A stretch of 64,000 nt of DNA from Corynebacterium gerontici (GTDB lineage Bacteria > Actinomycetota > Actinomycetes > Mycobacteriales > Mycobacteriaceae). Positions 54,994 through 63,441 of this stretch are shown here, piece after piece; position 1 is the first letter of the stretch, and each line of letters begins with the position of its first letter. The position numbers and the translations under genes were made by a program. The notes beneath the pieces are model-generated. The model saw only the letters and a list, made by a program, of their open reading frames with translations, was not told the origin of the DNA and did no database searches. The DNA lies in contig NZ_CP033897.1 in the NCBI RefSeq assembly GCF_003813985.1, positions 1,674,001-1,738,000 on the forward strand, in the 5' to 3' direction.

Positions 54994-56599
54994 GATCGAT
55001 GGCCTCTGCTGCTTGCTCCGGCTTATTGATCAACTGCGAGGCATAGGCTGCAGCCAAGCGCTTTCGCTGCTGGGGCGGCAGTGTTGCAGACATGAGGATC
55101 ACGCTCGCCCTGTATCGCGCCAGCCATTCCAGCGTGAGGTACAGGTATTGAGACATGTAGGCGTCATACGCGTGCACCTCGTCAATGATGATGATCTTGC
55201 CCGCCAAGCCGGTATGTCGCAGCATGGAAAAGCGAGTTTGAAGCGCCATCATCAATACTTGGTCTACGGTGCCGACCACGAAATCCGACAAGATGCCTCG
55301 GTTGCGGCTCGATAACCATTGGGTAGCCACCACCTCTCCCCTTGCTGTGCGCGAATCAGAACCCGATGCGTGTTCGTCTTCTGCAATTGAGGAATACCGC
55401 AGCGCTTGATACTGCTTTGAAAGCTTGTTTTTCGAATGAGCCAAGTACATCGAGGCAACTTCCCCGCCGCGGGAGCTTCGACGAGCCCACTGTGATGCAC
55501 GTTCGAAAAGACCATTGGCCGTTGCCATTGTGGGTGCAGCCAGAAATACGCCCTGGGCACCAGCTTTGGCACCGAGGATGTGTGCTGCTGCTAACCCAGC
55601 TTCTGTCTTTCCCTCACCCGTTGGAGCCTCGATGATCATCAATGTGGCGCCAGTAGCTGCGCGGGCGACCTCAGCCGCGGCGCGTTGAACGGGGCGCACG
55701 GAAAAGTCATCCGGCCAGCCGAAGGTCTGTTGGAATAAGTCGTGTGCTCCTTCAGGAATTTCCACAGGTACCCAGGGTTTTGGCAGATCGATGTATTCCA
55801 TCGCCTTCACCAGACGCTCGGATGCTTGCTGTATCAGATGGTAGCCAAAAGCATCCTCATTTGAAGCAATCCAGTCAGCCATGATGACTAAACCAGTGGT
55901 GATTTGGAGAGCATCAGCATTAGGCGAATCGTTCCAAGCGAGTTCCTCCAAGACCTCGTGAACCTCGGTCAGTTCTGCCATCGAGTCCAATAATTCGTAG
56001 GCAATATCATCGAAGATCGATGTCCTGCCCTCGGTCGCATCGATGAGGTTTTTCACCATCATTGGATCGCTGGTGAATCCGTGGTGCGCATCGACAATTG
56101 AGGCCAGGGCACTTCTTCTGAGTAAATCCAGCTCCGTTTTTTCAAGCCACCTTCGCAATAGCAAGGCCGAGGCCGTGCCGTGCGGAAACTTGGTTTCTGC
56201 ACTTTCGCCCTGCGGCCATTCCAGCGAAATGCCGGCATCGATAAGCGGGCCAAGCAAATATTCAGATCCGCTTCGGTGCTCGACTAAGCGTTGAAATGAC
56301 GCTGAAGCTTTGCCCACATCGTGGATTCCAGCCAGAAAACAGTAGAGCCTGGCTACTTCATCTTCTTCTAAGCCCCACAGCCGGCTTAGTTGAGATTTCA
56401 GCGCATCGGATACCCAGTGCTCCCACAGCCATTCTGCAACTGACACGGCATCGGCTAAGTGCTGCACCAGGGTGAGGTATGCATCCTCGCGTCCGGATTT
56501 GGCCCACAGTGCGCACGCTTGAGCACTGCGCTCTTGCTTCCACGCATCAACCCGCTGGACAATCACATGTGCCTCTTCCCCGGACGGTCCCATCGTCAT
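54911..56599 (-). pseudogene. cas3: cas3 truncated after the first helicase domain
   Basis: The visible 562 residues hold an intact HD nuclease domain (HLADAVSVAEWLW, FLAGIHDVGKASASFQ, PHGTASALL, DAHHGFTSD) and the first RecA-like domain. That includes Walker A EAPTGEGKTEAGLA, DEVH box IIIIDEVHAYDAY and motif III VILMSATLPP. The frame then ends YPLVSVVDASG followed by unrelated IALSNPSDRKYSK and stop, where cas3 DNA runs into cas5e. The second RecA domain and C-terminal domain are absent. Typical type I-E Cas3 is near 900 residues. Start overlaps the MOSC stop by 4 bases, and an internal GTG near VIVQRVDAW is possible. Confidence 0.92.
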
Positions 56600-57243
56600 T
56601 GCGAGCGCAGCATCTTCTCAAAGCGCTCCCTGTACGTCGACGGCACGCAGTCGGCTTCGAGCACGGCTGCAGCGGCATCGCGGTCGCCCATGTTGGCGGC
56701 GAAGAGGGTGCGCATGGTGATGGGGTGCGTGGGGGCGTCGAAAAGCTTAATGCTATCGCCGGGGCGAATGTCGCCCGGCTCGATGACGCGGAGGTAGGCG
56801 CCGCAATCGCCGTGTTGAGCGAAGCGTTTGACCCAGCCGCGCTCATCCAGCCAGGCGGCGAAGGTTCGACAGGGCTGGCGCGAAATGGATACCTCAAGCA
56901 CCGCGGTGCCAATGCTCATGCGCTGGTTGATCAGTTGCGCGGACCAGTCCACGCCCGTGGTGGTGAGGTTTTCGCCGAACACCCCAGGGGGCAATTCGCG
57001 GCCAAGCAGTTGCTGCCAGTAGTCCAATTCTTCACGGGCGAACGCATAGACCGCTTTTTCGGCACCGCCGTGGTGCTTCGTATCGCCGATCACGTCGCCC
57101 CGAACCCCGGAGCCATCACCATACGACGGGCCCGGCGCGAATACTTGAATTAATTCGTGCGGCTTCTTATCGATGCCGCTGACGCGATCGGCCCCGCCAG
57201 GGTCTTGCTGGGGTGCGGCGATATTGGTGCTGAGGATGCGCAT
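56596..57243 (-). CDS. MOSC-domain protein (YiiM-like)
   Basis: A 215-residue protein of the YiiM group. HELIQVFAPGPSYGDGSGVRGDVIGDTKHHGGAEKAVYAFAREELDYWQQLLGRELPPGVFGENLTTTGVDWSAQLINQRMSIGTAVLEVSISRQPCRTFAAWL covers the MOSC fold, with the conserved Cys in RQPCRTF that in relatives binds sulfur or molybdenum cofactor. YiiM reduces N-hydroxylated compounds. It overlaps the cas3 start, so the cas genes may be transcribed from the same promoter. KLFDA near the C-terminus is encoded by a motif A copy. Confidence 0.9.
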   Translation of the reverse strand: MRILSTNIAAPQQDPGGADRVSGIDKKPHELIQVFAPGPSYGDGSGVRGDVIGDTKHHGGAEKAVYAFAREELDYWQQLLGRELPPGVFGENLTTTGVDWSAQLINQRMSIGTAVLEVSISRQPCRTFAAWLDERGWVKRFAQHGDCGAYLRVIEPGDIRPGDSIKLFDAPTHPITMRTLFAANMGDRDAAAAVLEADCVPSTYRERFEKMLRSQ

Positions 57244-57251
57244 TCCCCAAT

Positions 57252-57274
57252 CCTAACTTTGATAGAAAGTTAGG
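57252..57274. terminator. Perfect hairpin at the LysE gene end
   Basis: CCTAACTTT (57252-57260) and AAAGTTAGG (57266-57274) are perfect 9-base arms with a 5-base loop, and include the LysE-family stop codon. No T-run follows. A closely similar hairpin sits at the nadD stop (63442-63468). Confidence 0.5.
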
Positions 57275-57908
57275 AGGTGATGCCAGCGGTGACGAGCCCG
57301 ATGCAGGCGAACACAAAGAACCCACCAGCGATCGCGTCGATCCACGGCCCGGCTTTGACCATGCGTTTGCGCACTGCTTTGGAACCGATGCCGAGCGCAA
57401 TGCCGGAGAAGCCGGTCAATGCGGTGAGCAGGAGCGCGAAGATGAGCACGATCGAGAGCCACACGCTGGGATTCGGCGGGAGGAAGGGCGCGATGACTGC
57501 GGCGAAATACAGCAAAGCTTTGGGGTTGGACAGGTTGGTGAGTAGGCCTTGGCGGAAGGATTTCCAGGGCGATCCGAGTTTCCCGGCGACCCGAAGGTCA
57601 ATGCGTGCGTCAGCTTGGAATTGTTCTTTCGCATCGAGCAGCATACGCACGCCCATGTATCCGAGCCACAGCCCGCCGACTATTTGGATGCCGCTGAGCA
57701 GTTGCGGGTACGCAGACAGGATGGCTGCGGCGCCGGTGACGGTAAGTGTCACCCACAGCGAGAGGCCGAGCACGATTCCGCCAACTGCGGCGATCCCGTG
57801 TTTGCGGGATTTTGTAGCAAGGCGCATTACCAGGAACAGATCGGGCCCTGGCGTGAACATTCCGACGACATACAGCGTGATCAGCGTGGCAAATTGACTA
57901 AGATCCAT
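57270..57908 (-). CDS. LysE/RhtB-family amino acid exporter
   Basis: A 212-residue membrane protein with about six helices. The N-terminal FATLITLYVVGMFTPGPDLFLVMRLATKSRKHGIAAVGGIVLGLSLWVTLTVTGAAAIL carries the GPD motif and the Gly-rich second helix typical of RhtB/LysE exporters. SFRQGLLTNLSNPKALLYFAAVIAPFL is the second signature block. Substrate (threonine, homoserine or another amino acid) cannot be assigned. It overlaps the ankyrin gene by 11 bases. Confidence 0.93.
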   Translation of the reverse strand: MDLSQFATLITLYVVGMFTPGPDLFLVMRLATKSRKHGIAAVGGIVLGLSLWVTLTVTGAAAILSAYPQLLSGIQIVGGLWLGYMGVRMLLDAKEQFQADARIDLRVAGKLGSPWKSFRQGLLTNLSNPKALLYFAAVIAPFLPPNPSVWLSIVLIFALLLTALTGFSGIALGIGSKAVRKRMVKAGPWIDAIAGGFFVFACIGLVTAGITS

Positions 57909-58299
57909 GACCGCCCAAACGCTCCGCTAGCTCGGTTTGCCCAAACATTCGCGCGGTGTCGAGCGCGCTGGGGTGCCCGAGGTTCGGGTCGGCGCCTGCG
58001 GCGATCAGCTTTTCGACGATCCCCTGTTCCTTCTTGAATATCGCCCCGGCTAGGGGCGACTGCCCTCGATCGTTGAGCGCATCAACATTGGCACCGCGCG
58101 CGATGAGCACGTCGAGCGCCGGTTCATTGCCGCTGTAGGCCGCGAGCATGAGCAGCGTGTTGCCCTCGTGGTTGCTGAGGTTCGCGTCCACGCCAGCGTC
58201 GATGTACTGCGCGAGGGTGTGCGCGTCACCGCCACGGGCGAGGTCGAAGATTTTAGAGGCGAATGCCTGCGTCTCTTCGTCTGGTTCGGATGAAAACAT
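57898..58299 (-). CDS. Ankyrin-repeat protein
   Basis: A 133-residue soluble protein with about three ankyrin repeats: DLARGGDAHTLAQYIDAGVDANLSNHEGNTLLMLAAYSGNEPALDVLIARGANVDALNDRGQSPLAGAIFKKEQGIVEKLIAAGADPNLGHPSALDTARMFG. Such proteins mediate protein contacts, and the partner is unknown. It is co-transcribed with the LysE-type exporter. Confidence 0.92.
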   Translation of the reverse strand: MFSSEPDEETQAFASKIFDLARGGDAHTLAQYIDAGVDANLSNHEGNTLLMLAAYSGNEPALDVLIARGANVDALNDRGQSPLAGAIFKKEQGIVEKLIAAGADPNLGHPSALDTARMFGQTELAERLGGHGS

Positions 58300-58309
58300 G
58301 CGAGCTAGT

Positions 58310-59263
58310 CTAGCCAGCTAATTGCGCAACCTTTCTCACCGCGTCCTCGATGGCGAATTCGGCGTCGCCACCTTGGCCTTTAACGCTGGCATCCAAGTCG
58401 GCCATCAGGATCACTGCTTTGCTCACGGCGTCGCCGGACCATTTTCTGGCTACCTTGGAAGTCTTTTCAACGATGAAGGGAGCCATGCCAAGCTCGCCGG
58501 CGAGTTCGCGCGAATTGACGCGAAGAGAACCATAGAGTCGAGCAATCGCACCGACTTTCATGCTGAGAGCGGTAGCGAGGGCCACTGGTGAGGTTCCGAG
58601 CTGCAGCGCCCGGCGGGTGCTGGCGACGGCTCGCGCCGTTTGTCCGCTGACTGCGAGGTCTGCGATGTCGAAGCCGGAGACTTCGGCGATGCCGTCGTAG
58701 AACTTGCGTACGGTCGAAGCGTCAATGCCATCGGGATTATCCGCCACGAGTTGCGAAACGGCGCTGGCGAGTTCGCGCAGATCGGAGCCGACGCCGTCGA
58801 GAAGCGCGTGTATGACGTCGGGGGTGGTGTTCACACCGTGGGAGCGGAATTCCGCGGTGACCCAGCCGGGTCGCTCATTCGCTTTGAGTTTGAACACCTC
58901 GTGGACTTGGGCGAGTTTTTTCAGCTTGGGCACCATGGATTTTTGGCGCCCACCACCGGCGTGGCAGATGAGGAGGTACATCCCTTCGATGGGCTCGCGT
59001 GCTGCTTCGGCGATGAGTGTCGCTGGTTCTTTGCCGGCGTCTTCGAAGTGTTCGAGCACGATGACTCGCCGCTCGGCAAACAACGAGGGGCTGAGCAATT
59101 CAAGTAGTTCCGATTGCGTTACTTCGCCCGCTTTGACGCGGCTGACCGTCACCTCCGCTTGTTCGCGAATCTCGCTGGTGAGCTGCAGGCGGACCCGCTC
59201 GCGGAGAAATTCATCATCGCCAAGGATCAGGTGTACCGGTGCGATTGGTTGTTTGTTGCTCAC
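58310..59263 (-). CDS. holA: DNA polymerase III delta subunit HolA
   Basis: Clamp-loader subunit that opens the beta clamp. The GTG at 59263 (VSNKQPIAPVHLILGDDEFLRERVRLQLTSEIREQ) gives about 317 residues, the family length. TTG 59269 is an alternative, and a longer frame to 59521 runs into comEC and is rejected. FVIEKTSKVARKWSG and the N-terminal LILGDDEFL are conserved. No intact Walker A is expected in delta. The holA-comEC-comEA order matches mycobacteria. Confidence 0.94.
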   Translation of the reverse strand: MSNKQPIAPVHLILGDDEFLRERVRLQLTSEIREQAEVTVSRVKAGEVTQSELLELLSPSLFAERRVIVLEHFEDAGKEPATLIAEAAREPIEGMYLLICHAGGGRQKSMVPKLKKLAQVHEVFKLKANERPGWVTAEFRSHGVNTTPDVIHALLDGVGSDLRELASAVSQLVADNPDGIDASTVRKFYDGIAEVSGFDIADLAVSGQTARAVASTRRALQLGTSPVALATALSMKVGAIARLYGSLRVNSRELAGELGMAPFIVEKTSKVARKWSGDAVSKAVILMADLDASVKGQGGDAEFAIEDAVRKVAQLAG

Positions 59264-59282
59264 GCCCAATATCGTGCCATAT

Positions 59283-60680
59283 TCATGCCGCGAACCAGGC
59301 GGCGGCGAGGATGAGGCTGCAAACGGTGATGAGGGGCGTGGGGCGTCGACAAGCAAGGGCCCACACCAACCATGCCGATGCGAGCACCACCCATGCGATA
59401 CTGATTGGGTCGCTGGCAATGTCAATGCGTGCGCCCCGCGAGCACGCACGTGAAACGAGGGCGATCCAATTGCACAACGGGGTGATGGCCCACACCAGCC
59501 AACCACCAATGATCGTGCCACTGAGGATCACAGCCGCCATGCCAAGCACGGTGATCAGGGGAACCACGGGAGCTACCAGCACATTGGCGAGCACCGAGGT
59601 GGTGGATACCCGGTTGCTCATCACCACCACTAGCGGCAGCGTCGCGAGTTCGGCAGACAAAGCGATGGCCACGGCGCGGCTCAAGGCGTCCGGCCAGTGC
59701 TCGCTGGCGATGGCGCGGTAAAGCAAGGGGTACGCCGCAATGATGCCCGCTGTTGCGAAGGCGGACAGGCTCAATCCAAGGGAGGTGGCCATGGCGGGGT
59801 CGAGGGTGATCACGATGATGATCGCCAAGCTCAGCGCGTGCGCCGGCGGTGCTCTGGTGTGCGTGAGCATAGCAACGAGTCCCAATGATCCCATGACGCC
59901 TGCGCGCATCACCGAAGGTTCCAATCCAACCACGACCACAAACAGCACTAATGAAGCAAAGGCGGCGCAGATCGCGACGCTGCGGTGACATCGCAGCAGC
60001 AAACAAATGCTGAGCACCGCCGTTGTGATCATGGCAACGTTGCCGCCGCTCACCGCGCTGAGATGCGCAAGACCCGTTAGAGCGTAGCGTTCCCGATCTC
60101 CCAGGGTTTGCAAAGAGGTATCACCCAATGTCATCGCGGGGATCAGTCCCGCCGCTTCCCCGCTGCTGTGCTCAATCACTGCCTGGCGGAAATGATCCTT
60201 GAGTCCACGCACCCACGCCTGATAACCGCCCGGTGCGGCGAGAAGCTCAACGTCCTGAGCGATAAACAACACCCCGCCGAGCCCACTGGAGGGCCGAGCT
60301 TGTCCATAGAGCGTGACGGTATCGAACTGCCCTACCGGAGGCGGCTCACGGCTGAGCACCGGGATATCGCTGGGGAATCCGGGCACCCGCGCACGGAAGA
60401 ACCAACTGTGTTCTCCCTGCTGCGGGGTGGTCACGACTTGCGCCTGGACGCGCGCATTGAAATCGAACTCGTCCGCTGCGCGCACTTTAACCCAGGTCAG
60501 TAGCGTGATGCACCACCCGAAGATCAGGCTGAGCACTGCCTGCCGACGATCCCAAAGCGGCAACAGCCCAGCACACAGCAGCGCGGTGAGCAGGCCAGCA
60601 AGGGCGTTGCGCGTCAAGATGACCGCGGCGGCGCACAGCCACAGAGTGATGGCGGCGGGGATGAGCCGAAGATCGTTCAC
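59283..60680 (-). CDS. comEC: ComEC/Rec2-family DNA-uptake channel, no beta-lactamase domain
   Basis: A 465-residue polytopic membrane protein from a GTG start. An N-terminal DUF4131-like OB region (residues about 60-130) leads into the Competence domain with GLAHLSAVSGGNVAMITTAVLSICLLLRCHR and LEPSVMRAGVMGSLGLVAMLTHTRAP, the signature blocks. It stops soon after the last helices, so the C-terminal metallo-beta-lactamase domain found in B. subtilis ComEC is absent. It overlaps comEA by 4 bases. Natural uptake in this organism is not shown by sequence alone. Confidence 0.92.
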   Translation of the reverse strand: MNDLRLIPAAITLWLCAAAVILTRNALAGLLTALLCAGLLPLWDRRQAVLSLIFGWCITLLTWVKVRAADEFDFNARVQAQVVTTPQQGEHSWFFRARVPGFPSDIPVLSREPPPVGQFDTVTLYGQARPSSGLGGVLFIAQDVELLAAPGGYQAWVRGLKDHFRQAVIEHSSGEAAGLIPAMTLGDTSLQTLGDRERYALTGLAHLSAVSGGNVAMITTAVLSICLLLRCHRSVAICAAFASLVLFVVVVGLEPSVMRAGVMGSLGLVAMLTHTRAPPAHALSLAIIIVITLDPAMATSLGLSLSAFATAGIIAAYPLLYRAIASEHWPDALSRAVAIALSAELATLPLVVVMSNRVSTTSVLANVLVAPVVPLITVLGMAAVILSGTIIGGWLVWAITPLCNWIALVSRACSRGARIDIASDPISIAWVVLASAWLVWALACRRPTPLITVCSLILAAAWFAA

Positions 60681-61345
60681 AATGTCACCTCGGCGCGGAG
60701 TTGTTCAAATTTGGCGGGGCCGATGCCTTTGACTTGTTGGAGTTCGTCAATGCTGCGGAAGCCCCCGTTGGCCTGGCGGTACGCAATGATTGCCGCTGCC
60801 GTCTTTGCGCCCACGCCGCTGAGTTGCTCCAGCTCTGCACTAGTGGCGCTGTTGATGGAAATTTTCCCGTGCGTCACGGCGGCGGGGTCTCCCACCGGCG
60901 CGGCGGGGCCGGGTGGCACGACGGGAGCTTCTCCGACGCGCGGGATGGTGAGCTGCTGGGCGTCGACAAGCTTTTGCGCCAAATTCACGGCAGCAAGCTC
61001 CGCGTCAGCCTGCGGTTTTGCCAGCGCCAACGCATCCGCGACCCGCGCTCCCGGCGCTAGGGTTGCAAGGCCGGGCTGTTCCACCGCGCCCACTATCGAG
61101 ACGACGATCTCGCTTTCCGCCTCCTCCGAGGCATAGGGCTGCGTGTCTACCTCCGCAGGTGCTTGCAGCGGATCCTCGCGGGGTTGAAGCAAAAGCACCG
61201 CCGCAATCACCGCCATCACCACCGCCCCTGCCAACAATTGCGGTTTGCTCAGCGCAAAGCGCGGCTTGGGATATTGCACCTTCAGCCGTTGATCTTCGCT
61301 GGTCACCGCCAGCATCTGTTCCAGTCTTTGAGAAGCCCGCCCCAT
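60677..61345 (-). CDS. comEA: ComEA-family helix-hairpin-helix DNA-binding protein
   Basis: A 222-residue membrane-anchored DNA receptor. One membrane helix (LLAGAVVMAVIAAVLLLQ, about 36-53) is followed by an SLBB-like domain (SEIVVSIVGAVEQPGLATLAPGARVADALALA). A C-terminal tandem HhH region comes next (KISINSATSAELEQLSGVGAKTAAAIIAYRQANGGFRSIDELQQVKGIGPAKFEQL). In transformable Gram-positives it captures double-stranded DNA for ComEC. KLVDA within it is encoded by a motif A copy (60958-60974). Confidence 0.94.
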   Translation of the reverse strand: MGRASQRLEQMLAVTSEDQRLKVQYPKPRFALSKPQLLAGAVVMAVIAAVLLLQPREDPLQAPAEVDTQPYASEEAESEIVVSIVGAVEQPGLATLAPGARVADALALAKPQADAELAAVNLAQKLVDAQQLTIPRVGEAPVVPPGPAAPVGDPAAVTHGKISINSATSAELEQLSGVGAKTAAAIIAYRQANGGFRSIDELQQVKGIGPAKFEQLRAEVTL

Positions 61346-61436
61346 GGCCTCAAACTAAAATCGGGCCGCCGCCCCCGCAAACGCAGCCCACTTCTGCCTG
61401 TGGAATTTCAGCTTTGCGACGCCCCGCTGTGGATAA

Positions 61437-62222
61437 CTAGTCACGGGAGTAAACAACTGACACACCGATGGCCCCCGGGCCGGCATGCACTGCCGAAGTT
61501 GCTTCCAGGGGGCAGATGAGAAAGGTGGAGCCTCCCGGTAATTGACGCTCCATTTGACGCTGGAGTTCCGATGCCTCTGCCGCGGCGTCGTGTTGCTGCA
61601 GCATGACGAACACTTTTTCGCCCTCGGCTCGCTGCCTAATCGATTCCACGAGCCGGGCAAACGCCTTCGATTGCGTGCGAGATTTCACCGCCAACTCCAA
61701 GCGCCCGTGCTCCACTCGCATCAGCGGCCGGGTGGCCAAGGCAGAAGAAACTACCGCCGTCGCAGCCGAAATACGTCCCGATTTTCGGATTGCATCCAGC
61801 CGGTGCAGATACAGCCACGTCTCCGAACGATCCAGCACGTCCCGCGCCACCGCAACGCACTCATCCAAGGACGCACCCTCTGCAGCCAAGCGCGCCGCCG
61901 CCATCGCGGCCGCACCGATGGCCATGCCCACCGTTTGGGTATCCACCACATGGACAAGCCCATCAAAAATCGCCGCTGCCTGCGTTGCCGCCGCCCATGT
62001 GGAGGACAGCTCTTTGGATAAGTGCAGCGCAACAACGCCTGCATCTTCACCGCGTTCCAGTTGTCGGGCGTATGCCGCCGTCAATTCGAGCGCTCCGAGA
62101 CCAGCAGTGCTTTGATCCCCACTGTCGTTCAGAACATGCATGGGCACCACGGTGATGCCGAGTTCGCGCGCAATCTCTGCGGGCAATCCGGCAGAGGAGT
62201 CGGTCACGATGCGAACGGGCAT
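61437..62222 (-). CDS. degV: DegV-family fatty-acid-binding protein
   Basis: A 261-residue DegV protein. MPVRIVTDSSAGLPAEIARELGITVVPMHVL is the N-terminal signature with the Asp-Ser lipid-head contacts. VDTQTVGMAIGAAAMAAARLAAEG and LDAIRKSGRISAATAVVSSALATRPLMRVEHG are further conserved blocks. In Gram-positives these proteins deliver exogenous fatty acids to the FakA kinase. No fakA was seen here. Its place between comEA and gpgP matches Rv2417c. Confidence 0.93.
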   Translation of the reverse strand: MPVRIVTDSSAGLPAEIARELGITVVPMHVLNDSGDQSTAGLGALELTAAYARQLERGEDAGVVALHLSKELSSTWAAATQAAAIFDGLVHVVDTQTVGMAIGAAAMAAARLAAEGASLDECVAVARDVLDRSETWLYLHRLDAIRKSGRISAATAVVSSALATRPLMRVEHGRLELAVKSRTQSKAFARLVESIRQRAEGEKVFVMLQQHDAAAEASELQRQMERQLPGGSTFLICPLEATSAVHAGPGAIGVSVVYSRD

Positions 62223-62259
62223 GGGGGTGGGGCTTCGCTTTCTTCAGAATGTGCAAAAG

Positions 62260-62913
62260 TTAGGACAGGGAGCTGCTTAAGTTCCAGCCTTCCAAGTACC
62301 ACTGCATGTGGGTGTCGGTGTGCTGGCGGACTTCTTCAACCACGGGTCTTCCGACGAGCTGCGCCCAGCGCGTGTTGCCGAGGTTGCTGAAGATGGGGTG
62401 CTTGGATTCAGCGAGCCCAAGCAGCGAGGCGCTCAGTGCGGAGATCGTGCCGCCGTGGGCAACGATTAACACGGCATGATCTTCCCAGGCTTGGTGTTCG
62501 GCTAGCAGTTCGTCAACCACTTCCCTGGCGCGTAGAGCTACTTGTTGGCGTGTTTCGGCATTCGGCGGGGCCCAGTGAGCGTCGAAGCGCCAGCGTGCAC
62601 GGGCGCCAGGAAAATCTTCATCCACTTCCGTGTGGGTTTTGCCCTGCCAGTCGCCCAGGTCAGTTTCGCGAAGGCGTGGATCGGTCGTCACTGGCAGGCC
62701 GAATTTTTCGGCCGCTACCAGTGCCGTGTCGTGCGCGCGCTTGAGGTCGGAGCTGATGATTTTCCCAACATGCAGCTCGGCCATGTTCTCGGCGGCGCGT
62801 TGAGCTTGGGCAACGCCGACGTCGGAAAGCTCTGTATCCAAATGGCCTTGCATGCGCCGCGTGGCGTTGAATTCAGTTTGGCCGTGGCGTAGCAGCAGGA
62901 GGCGTCTGGACAT
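62260..62913 (-). CDS. gpgP: Histidine phosphatase, glucosyl-3-phosphoglycerate phosphatase-like
   Basis: A 217-residue phosphoglycerate-mutase-fold enzyme. LLLLRHGQTEFNATRRMQGHLDTELSDVG contains the catalytic RHG, RLRETDLGDWQGKTHTEVDEDFPG has the acid/base Glu, and VLIVAHGGTISAL the second His. The location next to rsfS and nadD is that of Rv2419c, which dephosphorylates glucosyl-3-phosphoglycerate in methylglucose lipopolysaccharide synthesis. That specificity is by synteny. A general phosphatase role is possible, since many corynebacteria lack that polysaccharide. Confidence 0.87.
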   Translation of the reverse strand: MSRRLLLLRHGQTEFNATRRMQGHLDTELSDVGVAQAQRAAENMAELHVGKIISSDLKRAHDTALVAAEKFGLPVTTDPRLRETDLGDWQGKTHTEVDEDFPGARARWRFDAHWAPPNAETRQQVALRAREVVDELLAEHQAWEDHAVLIVAHGGTISALSASLLGLAESKHPIFSNLGNTRWAQLVGRPVVEEVRQHTDTHMQWYLEGWNLSSSLS

Positions 62914-62918
62914 GCGGC

Positions 62919-63374
62919 TTAGAACTCTTCTTCGGGCTGGGCCGCCAGAGGTATATCGTCGAGGGACTCCACGGTGCGCGTATCCACATCGTCCATATCC
63001 GGGCGCTCAGGCGTTTCGATGCCATCGATCTCCAGCAGAGGGCAGTCGCGGTACAGGCGATCCAAACCATAGAAATCACGCTCGGTATTGCGCTGCACGT
63101 GCACCACGAACATGCCGTAGTCCAGCAACACCCAACGATTTTCTCGGTTGCCTTCGCGTCGCTTCGGCTCCTCACCTTCCTTGGTCAGTTGGTCTTCGAT
63201 TTCCTCAACGATGGCGCGCACCTGGCGCTCATTATCGGCGGAAGCCAGCACAAAAATCTCGCTAATCGCCATGACGTCGGAGACATCCAGGACGGCAATG
63301 TTGGTGGCGAGCTTCTCGTCGGCTGCCTTCGCCGCGATCGTTGCGAGACGGATGGTGTCTTGGGTTGCTGTCAT
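62919..63374 (-). CDS. rsfS: Ribosomal silencing factor RsfS
   Basis: A 151-residue RsfS/Iojap protein that binds L14 and blocks subunit joining under starvation. The domain ATIAAKAADEKLATNIAVLDVSDVMAISEIFVLASADNERQVRAIVEEIEDQLTKEGEEPKRREGNRENRWVLLDYGMFVVHVQRNTERDFYGLDRLYRDCP is complete. A C-terminal acidic extension of about 35 residues follows. It lies between nadD and gpgP as in mycobacteria. Confidence 0.96.
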   Translation of the reverse strand: MTATQDTIRLATIAAKAADEKLATNIAVLDVSDVMAISEIFVLASADNERQVRAIVEEIEDQLTKEGEEPKRREGNRENRWVLLDYGMFVVHVQRNTERDFYGLDRLYRDCPLLEIDGIETPERPDMDDVDTRTVESLDDIPLAAQPEEEF

Positions 63375-63441
63375 AAAGGGTTCTTTTCCTCTTGGTGTTC
63401 TGTGGGCTGAAAGTTTCTTCGCTACATGCAGTCTCGCACTA

